Below, piece by piece: positions 33,678 to 41,695 of a stretch of 64,000 nucleotides of DNA; position 1 is the first letter of the stretch; each line of letters opens with the position of its first letter. The stretch spans positions 1-64,000 of the forward strand of contig NZ_MU078694.1 of assembly GCF_014078525.1 (NCBI RefSeq), in the 5' to 3' direction. The notes below the pieces were generated by a model. The model was not told where the DNA came from, made no database searches, and saw only the letters and a list, made by a program, of their open reading frames with translations. A program made the position numbers and the translations under genes. This DNA comes from Nitrosopumilus sp. b3. Lineage in GTDB: Archaea; Thermoproteota; Nitrososphaeria; Nitrososphaerales; Nitrosopumilaceae.

Positions 33678-36600
33678 GTCGTTAAAGAAAATTCTTGTAC
33701 TTGGAAGTGGGGCAATAAAAATCGGAGAAGCCGGCGAGAGTCGCTAAAACGACCGTCAATTTGACTACTCCGGAAGCCAATGCCTCAAAGCCATACATGA
33801 AGATGGTCTGAACAGTGTTTTAATCAATCCAAACATTGCAACAATTCAGACTGATACAAGATTTGCAGATCAAGTGTATCTTCTTCCTGTAAACCAAGAG
33901 TACGTGAAATCTATTATCGAAAAAGAAAGGCCAGATGGAATTATGCTGGCATATGGTGGACAAACCGCTCTTAACTGCGGGGTTAGCTTAGAGGAATCTG
34001 GAATTCTCCAAAAATATGGTGTCAAAGTACTTGGAACTCAAATTAAAGGCATTCAAAGAACTGAGGATCGCCAACTCTTCAAGGATTCCATGAAAGAATG
34101 TAGCGTTCCTGTTTTGAAAAGTAAGACTGTCACCAATTTTGATGATGCAAAAAAGGCAGCAGAAGAATTAGTATATCCTGTAATAGTGCGAGTCGCCTAC
34201 ACTTTGGGTGGTCGTGGTGGTGGAGTTGCATATAATGAAATTGAACTTCATGAAATTGTTGAAAGAGGTTTTAAGGCAAGTATAGTTGGTCAAGTTCTAA
34301 TTGAAGAATACATTGGACACTGGAAACAAATTGAATATGAGGTAATGCAGGATTATGATGGAAATAATGTAATTGTTTGTAATATGGAAAATGTTCTATC
34401 TATGAAAGCACACACTGGTGATAATATTGTAGTTGCACCTTCCCAAACAATTGATAATCATGAATACCATATGTTGCGTTCTGCAGCATTACGTGCAACA
34501 AAACATGTTGGGATTGTTGGAGAATGTAACATCCAATATGCTCTTGAACCAAGTTCTGATAGATATGTTGCTATTGAAATTAATCCTAGGCTTTCACGTT
34601 CTTCTGCTCTTGCTAGCAAGGCAACTGGATATCCACTTGCTTACATGTCTGCAAAAATTGGACTGGGCTACAAATTGTCTGAACTAGTCAACAGAATCAC
34701 AAAAAATACTACTGCTTGTTTTGAACCCTCACTTGATTACATTGTATGTAAACACCCTCGTTGGGATTTTGAAAAATTCGAATTAGTAAATAGAAAACTT
34801 GGACCCACTATGAAATCTGTTGGTGAAGTTATGGCCGTTGGTAGAACATTTGAGGAATCTTTCCAGAAAGCTATTCGAATGTTAGATATTGGAAATGACG
34901 GTGTTGTTCTAAACCGTACAAATGGAAAAACATACACTGAAGAAGAAATCGAAGACAAACTATCTCATCATGATGATCACATAATGTATAATGTTGCAAT
35001 TGCATTAAAGATGGGGATTTCTGTAGCTAGAATATACAAACTTTCCACCATTGATCCTTGGTTTATTGAAAAAATTAAAAATATTGTAAATGTTGAATCA
35101 AAACTTAAAACTTCTGAACTTGATGCATCCCTCCTTTGGGAAGCCAAAAAAACGGGCTTTTCAGACAAACAAATTGCTCGTGCCAAGGGGTTCATTACTG
35201 ATGATATACGTAATTTACGAAAGAAATTGGGAGTATTGCCCTCTGTAAAACAGATTGACACACTAGCAGCAGAGTGGCCTGCGGTAACCAATTATCTCTA
35301 TCTAACATATGGGGGTCATTCTCATGATATCACAATACCTGCAGATGAAAAGGGGATAGTCGTTCTTGGAGCTGGTCCTTATAGAATTGGGAGTAGTGTT
35401 GAATTTGATTGGGGAACTGTAAACATGGTTTGGGGACTACAAGAAAATGGTGAGAAAAGTGTTTCTGTTGTAAATTGTAATCCTGAAACAGTCTCAACTG
35501 ATTATGATATTTGTACTAGATTATACTTTGAAGAATTAACTCAAGAAAGGATTTTGGATATCACAGAATTTGAGCATCCAAAAGGAATTATCACATGTGT
35601 TGGAGGACAAACTGCAAATAATCTTACTCCTGGTCTTGCGCAACATGGTGTGAATATTTTGGGAACAAGTGCACATGATGTTGACCGAGCAGAAAATCGT
35701 TCAAAATTTAGTGCTGAACTTGATAAACTTCACATCCAACAACCATTGTGGCAAGCATTTACAAATCTTAATGAAGCAAAAAACTTTGCACAGCAAGTAG
35801 AATTCCCAGTAATTGTAAGACCTTCGTATGTTCTTTCTGGTGCAGCAATGAAAGTAGTTTGGTCTCAAGATGAATTAAAAACATATGTGAAAGAAGCTAC
35901 TGATGTCTCTCCTGATCATCCAGTTGTAATTTCAAAATTCATGCTAAATTCCCTTGAAGTGGATGTAGATGGAATTAGTAATGGAAAAGAAGTTGTTATT
36001 GGTGCAATTGTTGAGCATATTGATAGTGCGGGCGTTCATTCTGGAGATGCCATGATGTGTATCCCACCTTGGAGATTAAGCAATAAAATCATTGAAACCA
36101 TAAATGAATACACCAAAAAGATTGCTTTGACATTTAATGTCAAAGGTCCATTTAATCTCCAATTCTTGGTTCATGATGATCATGTATATGTAATTGAATT
36201 AAATATCCGGGCCTCACGTTCCATGCCTTTTGTATCCAAACTAGTCAAAACAAATCTAATTTCTCTTGCAGCAAAGGCAATACTGAACAAACCCTTACCT
36301 AAAATTCCTGAAAACAAATGGCAAAAGATTCAGAATTATGGAATTAAGGTTCCTCAATTCTCATTTATGCAGCTTGATGGTGCTGATATTGCATTAGGTG
36401 TTGAGATGCAATCAACTGGAGAAGCTGCCTGTTTTGGAAATAGTTTCTATGATGCACTCTCAAAAGGATTGACATCTGTTGGATATAATTTGCCAGATAA
36501 AGGGACAGCGCTAGTTACGGTTGGTGGTGCTCAAAATAAAGAAAAACTTGTAGCGTCAATTGCAAAACTAAAACATTTGGGATTCAAAATTTTGGCAACC

Positions 36601-36927
36601 GAGCACACTGCTGAATTTTTTGAAGAAAAAGTTGGTCAAGTCGAAATTGTTCATAAAATTTCTGAACCTGACAGAAAACCAAACATTGCAGATCTTCTAT
36701 ACGAACGAAAGATTGACTTTATCATAAATATCCCAAGTACATCAACATTGGAAAAATATGTTGGAATGCTTGATGATGAATATCAAATTAGAAGAAAATC
36801 TTTAGAGCTTGGAATCCCAGTTCTTACAACTATCGAGTTGGCAGATTCTTTTGTAAAAACTTTAGAGTGGCTTAAAAATAATAAAACTACTAAAGATCCC
36901 ATTGAACCCTACGATAAATACGATTGA
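33664..36927 (+). CDS. carB: Carbamoyl-phosphate synthase large subunit, interrupted by an in-frame stop
   Basis: About 1087 codons from CTG 33664, which lies 9 bases after a strong GGAGG site (33650-33654). No ATG/GTG/TTG fits between that site and the conserved ILVLGSGAIKIGEAGE. After GEAGE the frame reads AGT CGC TAA AAC GAC CGT CAA and then resumes exactly with FDYSGSQCLKAI. Removing those 21 bases restores the family motif (GQACEFDYSG in E. coli). Downstream both ATP-grasp halves (GGQTALNCGVSL, GGQTANNLTPGL) and the C-terminal MGS-like domain are intact to DPIEPYDKYD. The first in-frame ATG after the stop (33874) would lose about 60 conserved residues. It overlaps carA by 14 bases. Confidence 0.8.
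33739..33759 (+). other. 21-base insert with in-frame stop in carB
   Basis: Seven extra codons lie between GAG (33736) and TTT (33760), including TAA at 33745-33747. The insert holds a small perfect hairpin: GTCG (33740-33743), loop CTAAAA, CGAC (33750-33753), with the stop in the loop. Flanking exon sequences do not form a standard bulge-helix-bulge. Arg codons CGC and CGT lie on either side of the stop and hairpin. See findings for the possible explanations. Confidence 0.75.
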
Positions 36928-36928
36928 C

Positions 36929-37675
36929 TCATAAAACTTGTTTGATTATCGATTCATCCCCTAAAATTACTCCATCCAATGAGACAATTTTTGCAGATAA
37001 AATTCCCAATCTTTCTATGATGGGTGAAATTGATTTTTTATAAAATTTTTTGTGTGTAGCATAAAAATATCTATTAAATGATGGAACAATGATGATCTCT
37101 AATTCTCCTGACCTTGATGGAAATATTTTTTGTTTTTCTGTCTTAAGTGAAACCCACACTCTTTGTCCATTCATAATCGAATCTTCTTGAAAAAATACAG
37201 GGTGTATGTGACCCATTATGATTTTATCAATATGGGAAAAATTCTCTGATGGCATTGTATGTCCATGTGTTAGCAAGACATTTTCTTCAACCATCCCTAT
37301 TGTACTTATCATGGTAATATTTTCTGGAACTAGTTTCTGAATATTTGCATCATGATTGCCTGGAATTAATATTACATTACATTTTTTTCTAATTTCTTTA
37401 AAAAATAATGGGACTTCATCCCATTCATTTCTTGATATTGTTTTGATACTTGATTTTATGTCTCCTAATAGAATTACTGCATCTGGTTTCTCTGAGTCTA
37501 TAATTTCTGATAATTCATTAATTGTTTCATTTACTGATGAATTTTTTCCAATGAAGATCTCGTTTGATTTTAGAGTATTCTCAAACCCTAAATGAAGATC
37601 TGTAACTATGAGATTCTTTTTTTTACCTTCTAAAATTAATGCTGGTTTTGATTGAATGAGTCTAGTTTGTAACAT
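36929..37675 (-). CDS. Calcineurin-like metallophosphoesterase
   Basis: 248 residues from ATG 37675 (MLQTRLIQ). Six more codons are open to 37693, but the shorter start fits better. All five metal motifs of the family are visible: D-L-H (VTDLHLGFE), GD (LLGDIKSS), GNHD (IPGNHDAN), GH (LTHGHTM) and GHIHP. It resembles the archaeal COG1407-type phosphoesterases. The natural substrate is not known. The divergent SWIM zinc-finger gene begins 34 bases away and may share its promoter. Confidence 0.85.
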   Translation of the reverse strand: MLQTRLIQSKPALILEGKKKNLIVTDLHLGFENTLKSNEIFIGKNSSVNETINELSEIIDSEKPDAVILLGDIKSSIKTISRNEWDEVPLFFKEIRKKCNVILIPGNHDANIQKLVPENITMISTIGMVEENVLLTHGHTMPSENFSHIDKIIMGHIHPVFFQEDSIMNGQRVWVSLKTEKQKIFPSRSGELEIIIVPSFNRYFYATHKKFYKKSISPIIERLGILSAKIVSLDGVILGDESIIKQVL

Positions 37676-37709
37676 CAAAGTTATACTGCACATAGATGAT
37701 TAAATCCTT

Positions 37710-38012
37710 ATGAATAAAGACTCTGATAGAGTTGAAGTACTAGTTTCTGAAAAACGTGTTAAACTACATATTTTTGAACCTAGTAGGAGAAAAATTTGGT
37801 CTGTAGTTGGAAAGGGTGAGGAACATTGGATAGACCCTATTGGAAGTTATTGTTCTTGTCCTGGATTTTATTTTGGTCAGTTAAATGGAAAAAATTCTTG
37901 CTACCATCTAGATTCTGCAAGATTGGCAGAAAAAGAAAATAAAATTGAAGAAATTATTTTTTCTGATGTTGAATTCAGAGATTTTCTTTCGGGAATAATT
38001 TCGGATTTGTAA
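37710..38012 (+). CDS. SWIM zinc-finger protein
   Basis: 100 residues. The SWIM signature C-x-C ... C-x-H is present as YCSCPGFYF followed by NSCYHLDSARL (the x-n-CxH half), the usual zinc site for binding DNA or protein. N-terminal strands (RVKLHIFEPSRRKIWSVVG) are typical of stand-alone SWIM proteins of archaea. SWIM proteins in other organisms often act with recombinases. There is no recombinase gene nearby. Divergent from the phosphoesterase. Confidence 0.8.
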   Translation: MNKDSDRVEVLVSEKRVKLHIFEPSRRKIWSVVGKGEEHWIDPIGSYCSCPGFYFGQLNGKNSCYHLDSARLAEKENKIEEIIFSDVEFRDFLSGIISDL

Positions 38013-38060
38013 TTACTATTTATTCGAATGTGTTAATAACTAGAAATTATATTAATAATT

Positions 38061-38312
38061 ATGAATGAAGAAGAACAAAATTCTGAAATTGAAAAAATTG
38101 CAAATTTAATGGTTCATGATGGAGTATCGCCTGATGAACAGGATGATGTAAAATTAGAAAAATACAAAAACATAATCAAGGAAGATTGCAATCTTGATGA
38201 TGACTCTTCAATGAAACTAGTTTATGAGACATTACTTTACAGAAAATTAAAAAATTCTGATTCTGGAGATATTTTAGAAAAAGGTAATGATTTCGGTGCT
38301 GGATTTAGTTAA
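38061..38312 (+). CDS. Small acidic protein of unknown function
   Basis: 83 residues, strongly acidic and helical (MNEEEQNSEIEKIANLMVHD; DDVKLEKYKNIIKEDCNLDD), with no membrane segment and a Gly/Phe tail (NDFGAGFS). No family recognised. It is on the same strand as the SWIM gene, 48 bases later. Its codon use and TATA-like upstream sequence support it as a gene. Confidence 0.6.
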   Translation: MNEEEQNSEIEKIANLMVHDGVSPDEQDDVKLEKYKNIIKEDCNLDDDSSMKLVYETLLYRKLKNSDSGDILEKGNDFGAGFS

Positions 38313-38315
38313 TTA

Positions 38316-38666
38316 TTATAACTGAACAGTATCAATATCATCTTTTGAAACACCTTTCCATAAACCGATCATTCCTTCTGGTTCAACTTCTTCAATTTTG
38401 GTAATTTGTTGAATTTTGATATGATCTGGGCTTGGAGGCATCCATAACATTGCCATATAATCACCAACATTTCCAACTTTATTTGGTAATGCCATAGTGA
38501 TTTTGTCACTTGAAAATCCCTTGGTAGATAGTGCATTCATTGCTTTTTCTTTAAGATCCATCCGACCATGTAAGAATAGGTACACATCCTTTTGAGAATC
38601 AATTTCTGCCATGAATTCAGTGATTTCTTTGACTAAATCAATCTTTCTTGATCTAACTAGTACCAA
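38316..38666 (-). CDS. Alpha/beta protein of unknown function
   Basis: 116 residues. Helix/strand alternation (SRKIDLVKEITEFMAEID; KDVYLFLHGRMDLKEKAMNA) and a central loop LPNKVGNVGDYMAMLWMPPS, probably a small sandwich fold. No known domain recognised. Convergent with the preceding acidic protein gene and divergent from the ATPase subunit gene, with 35 bases between. Confidence 0.6.
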   Translation of the reverse strand: MVLVRSRKIDLVKEITEFMAEIDSQKDVYLFLHGRMDLKEKAMNALSTKGFSSDKITMALPNKVGNVGDYMAMLWMPPSPDHIKIQQITKIEEVEPEGMIGLWKGVSKDDIDTVQL

Positions 38667-38701
38667 AAAGGGTTAAATTAGAATGCACAAAAATTTTAAC
38701 T

Positions 38702-38995
38702 GTGAAAATCTTCACTGTTGGCAGCAAATCATTTGTAACTAGTTTCCAATTAGCAGGAGTACCTGGAATTATTTCTGAAACTCCTGAAAAAGCTCTGGAT
38801 GAAATTAAGCGACTTACTGATGATTCTGATGTTGGCTTGGTATTGGTAAGTGATGATATCACTGAACCAATTAATGATGAACTGACCGCATTAAGAGCAG
38901 AAAAATCTACTCTGGTTTTTGCATTGCCTGCAACTGGAAGTGAAAAAACAGAAGTTGATTATAGAGTTATGCTGAAAAAGATCCTTGGCGTATGA
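38702..38995 (+). CDS. A-type ATP synthase subunit F
   Basis: 97 residues from GTG 38702. The start KIFTVGSKSFVTSFQLAGVPG and the ending VDYRVMLKKILGV match subunit F of archaeal/vacuolar ATPases, a small Rossmann-like protein on the central stalk. DDSDVGLVLVSDDITEPI is the usual middle segment. The other ATPase subunits are not in the window, so this subunit is encoded apart from the main operon or is a second copy. Confidence 0.82.
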   Translation: MKIFTVGSKSFVTSFQLAGVPGIISETPEKALDEIKRLTDDSDVGLVLVSDDITEPINDELTALRAEKSTLVFALPATGSEKTEVDYRVMLKKILGV

Positions 38996-39035
38996 TTGTT
39001 TAATCTACTTATATTCAATCTTTTAATGATCTACC

Positions 39036-40064
39036 ATGAAAACTGCATCTGTTAAAGAACCCTCTGTTATTTCGGTAAGTGAAACTGACAAACCATCAAT
39101 TGGTGAAGGTGATGTTTTAGTTCAGATGAATGCTTGTGGAATATGTGGTTCTGATTTAGAAAAAGTTTTTGGACAATATGGACAACCCTCTATGCGTTTA
39201 GGTCATGAGCCATCAGGAATCATTTTGGATGTTGGCTCTGGTGTTTCTGAATTTAAAAAAGGAGATCGTGTTTTTACCCATCATCATGTTCCTTGCTATG
39301 ATTGCCATTTATGCAATCATGGAAATGAAACCATGTGTTCAAAATACTATGAAACAAATCTATCTCCCTGTGGTTTATCCGAAGAATATGTGGTACCTGC
39401 ATGGAATGTGTCTCATGGTGGAATTTTGAAAATCTCTGATTCGTTAAGTTTTGAAGAAGCCGCAATGATTGAACCCTTAGCATGTTGTGTTAGGGCATGG
39501 ACAAAATTTCGTTTTCATGAAGGCGACTCTGTAGCAATTTTTGGAATAGGGCCTACTGGTATGATGCATGTAATGCTTGCACATGAAAAAAAATCCTCCA
39601 AAATTTTCTGCTTTGACGTGAATGATTTTAGATTAAACTTTGCCAAAAAATTCAATATTACTAATTCAATAAATTCTATGGATAAAAATCGAAAGCAAAA
39701 AATTTTGGATGATACTGAGGGTAGAGGTGTAGATGTGGCAATTGTATCTACTAGTAGTCTTAAGGCATTAGAAGACGCAATAGATATGGTTAGAAAAGGG
39801 GGATATGTTATGATGTTTGGAGTTCCATCAAAAGGTGCACAGTTAAATTTGGATATGAGTAAAATTTACTCCAAAGAAATAACTCTAGTAACAAGTTATG
39901 CTGCTTCAGATAAGGATACCAAAGAAGCACTTGATTTAATTGAATCCTCAAAAATTGATGTTAAGCAACTCATCACACATACTTATTCTATTGATGATTC
40001 TCAAAAGGCATTTGATCATGCACGTTCCGGTAATGATGCTATGAAAATAATTATTACTAAATAA
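39036..40064 (+). CDS. Zinc-dependent alcohol dehydrogenase (MDR family)
   Basis: 342 residues. Catalytic zinc ligands are Cys37 (CGICGSD) and His57-Glu58 (LGHEPSG). The structural zinc lobe is present with Cys87, Cys90, Cys93 and Cys101. The Rossmann part has GIGPTGMMHVMLA, with cofactor NAD(P). The sequence resembles sorbitol/threonine dehydrogenases, but the substrate cannot be told. It ends 46 bases before the LsrF-like aldolase, so the two probably form an operon acting on one sugar-derived or polyol compound. Confidence 0.9.
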   Translation: MKTASVKEPSVISVSETDKPSIGEGDVLVQMNACGICGSDLEKVFGQYGQPSMRLGHEPSGIILDVGSGVSEFKKGDRVFTHHHVPCYDCHLCNHGNETMCSKYYETNLSPCGLSEEYVVPAWNVSHGGILKISDSLSFEEAAMIEPLACCVRAWTKFRFHEGDSVAIFGIGPTGMMHVMLAHEKKSSKIFCFDVNDFRLNFAKKFNITNSINSMDKNRKQKILDDTEGRGVDVAIVSTSSLKALEDAIDMVRKGGYVMMFGVPSKGAQLNLDMSKIYSKEITLVTSYAASDKDTKEALDLIESSKIDVKQLITHTYSIDDSQKAFDHARSGNDAMKIIITK

Positions 40065-40110
40065 GAAAGGCTTAAGAAAGGCATTTCGATTATTTCAAAT
40101 TCGAAGAGAG

Positions 40111-41079
40111 ATGGATTGGGGATTAAAAAACAGAATTTCTAGTATTATTAAACCACAAAATAATCGTGCATTGATGTTGGCAGTAGATCATGGGTACTTT
40201 CTTGGTCCTACTGAAAAATTAGAGAATCCAACAAAGGTAATTGCACCCCTTTTGAAACATTGTGACTCTTTAATGGTTACAAGAGGAGTTCAAAGGGCAT
40301 GTGTATCTGCAACAACTGATACTCCTATGGTACTGAGAGTATCTGGTGGTTCAAGCATAATTGGAGAAGACCTTTCTCAAGAAGACATTACTGTATCCAT
40401 TGAAGATGCAATTCGATTAAATGCAAGTGCTCTTGCAATGTCTATTTTTGTTGGTTCAAAATATGAATATCAAACCATTGCTAATCTTGGAAAATTAGTT
40501 GGGGAGGCTCAAAAATATGGTTTACCCGTTTTAGCAGTAACTGCTGTTGGAAAAGAACTTGGTAAAGATGCTAGATACCTTTCATTGGCATGTAGGGTTG
40601 CAGCTGAACAAGGAGCACATATTGTAAAAACTTACTATTGTGATAATTTTGAAAAAGTTGTTCAATCATGTCCTGTACCAATTATTGTAGCAGGTGGGAA
40701 AAAAATCCCTGAACGTGATGCATTGCAACTAACATACAATGCCATTAAAGGTGGTGCCGTTGGTGTTGATATGGGCAGAAACATCTGGCAATCAGAACAT
40801 CCAGTATCAATGATTAAAGCAGTTAGAGCAATAGTACATGGAAATCAAAATGTTGATCAAGCTTTTAAACTCTATAAAAAATTAGTAAGTGAAGAACCTA
40901 AAAAGAAAACTAATCAAAAGAAATCCAACTCACCAAAGAAACCATTCAACCCAAATCAAAAGAAATCCAACTCACCAAAGAAACCATTCAACCCAAATCA
41001 AAAGAAATCCAACTCACCAAAGAAACCATTCAACCCAAATCAAAAAAAATCAAATAATTCTAACTCTTCTAAAAAATAA
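40111..41079 (+). CDS. LsrF/DeoC-type class I aldolase with repetitive lysine-rich tail
   Basis: 322 residues. Residues 1-260 follow LsrF (3-hydroxy-5-phosphonooxypentane-2,4-dione thiolase) closely: MDWGLKNRIS, AVDHGYFLGPT, VTRGVQRACV, then IVKTYY with Schiff-base Lys173, IIVAGGKKIPERDAL and VDMGRNIWQSEHP. The fold also includes archaeal class I FBP aldolases and ADH synthases, so the substrate is not certain. From about 262 a tail of 60 residues consists of three copies of NQKKSNSPKKPFNP and a Ser/Asn/Lys end. The tail is strongly basic and presumably disordered. Homologous enzymes end near residue 260. Confidence 0.85.
   Translation: MDWGLKNRISSIIKPQNNRALMLAVDHGYFLGPTEKLENPTKVIAPLLKHCDSLMVTRGVQRACVSATTDTPMVLRVSGGSSIIGEDLSQEDITVSIEDAIRLNASALAMSIFVGSKYEYQTIANLGKLVGEAQKYGLPVLAVTAVGKELGKDARYLSLACRVAAEQGAHIVKTYYCDNFEKVVQSCPVPIIVAGGKKIPERDALQLTYNAIKGGAVGVDMGRNIWQSEHPVSMIKAVRAIVHGNQNVDQAFKLYKKLVSEEPKKKTNQKKSNSPKKPFNPNQKKSNSPKKPFNPNQKKSNSPKKPFNPNQKKSNNSNSSKK
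40912..41037. repeat. 42-bp tandem repeat, three perfect copies
   Basis: Copies at 40912-40953, 40954-40995 and 40996-41037 are identical, followed by a partial copy. Each encodes 14 residues of the aldolase tail. Perfect identity indicates recent expansion or strand slippage, and copy number may vary between strains. Confidence 0.97.
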
Positions 41080-41083
41080 TCTA

Positions 41084-41494
41084 TTAGTCAATTTTTGAGA
41101 GATGAATGTGTGCAATTTTCCATGTGGGTTGCTTCACTAGCACAAACGTTGCACGTCCATTAATTGTCATGTGTTCACCTGTGAATGCTTTGTTATCTAC
41201 TAGCATTCCTTTTTGAATCAATTCCATTGCTACAACAGCCGTATCTCCAAAGATGCTGATTTTTGGATTTTTTATCTCATAAGAGTAATCTGAAATACTA
41301 ACAAATCTTAATTCCTCAAGCTCAATTGTAGTTTGATAGTCTTTAAGATCATAGGGCGGTAAATCGCTGAAACTAGAAAATTTTGCATCATTTAGATGGA
41401 TATCTTTTAAAATTGCCAGATCTTTTGAAATCCCTGCTTGAAATAATGTCTCAATAATTTTTATTATATCTTCATTATCTGACAAAACAACCAA
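41084..41494 (-). CDS. SnoaL/NTF2-like protein
   Basis: 136 residues with the cone-shaped NTF2 fold pattern: N-terminal helices (DIIKIIETLFQAGISKDLAI), then long strands (DYSYEIKNPKISIFGDTAVV, ATFVLVKQPTWKIAHIHLS). The final WKIAHIHLS strand is typical of DUF4440/SnoaL-like members. The family contains enzymes and binding proteins, and no catalytic residues can be fixed here. It is convergent with the aldolase gene, 4 bases away. Confidence 0.72.
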   Translation of the reverse strand: MVVLSDNEDIIKIIETLFQAGISKDLAILKDIHLNDAKFSSFSDLPPYDLKDYQTTIELEELRFVSISDYSYEIKNPKISIFGDTAVVAMELIQKGMLVDNKAFTGEHMTINGRATFVLVKQPTWKIAHIHLSKID

Positions 41495-41596
41495 TCTTGA
41501 ATGTATGAAATATCAGTTTAAGTCTTCTGTGCAATTACACATGAAAATCTGATTATTTTTCAGAGAATCTTTATTAATTATCAATTGATTGATTTT

Positions 41597-41665
41597 ATGA
41601 TTTCAATGAGTACAAAATTAACAGGAACATTTGACAAAAAACTGTCTGTTGTTTTTCTATTGTAA
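41597..41665 (+). CDS. Possible short leader peptide upstream of ilvB
   Basis: A 22-codon ORF lies just before the ilvBN-leuAB operon: it starts MISMSTKLTG and ends KKLSVVFLL. The C-terminal V-V-F-L-L is reminiscent of leader peptides in branched-chain operons, but archaeal examples are not well known and no attenuator hairpin is evident. Low confidence. Confidence 0.2.
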   Translation: MISMSTKLTGTFDKKLSVVFLL

Positions 41666-41695
41666 ATCGTACTCAAAATTTACTAGGTTAAAATT

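Noticed and set aside
33721-33780. Archaeal bulge-helix-bulge intron in carB
   Set aside because: I tried to pair the insert with both flanks. AGTC/GACT and GAG/CTC can pair, but the resulting cut points would not give the conserved GEAGEFDYSG. Splicing stays possible but is not supported by the standard motif.
33874-36927. Shorter carB starting at 33874
   Set aside because: It would lack about 60 conserved residues that are clearly encoded upstream in the same frame apart from the insert.
40912-41037. CRISPR array
   Set aside because: The 42-bp copies are contiguous without spacers and lie inside an open reading frame.
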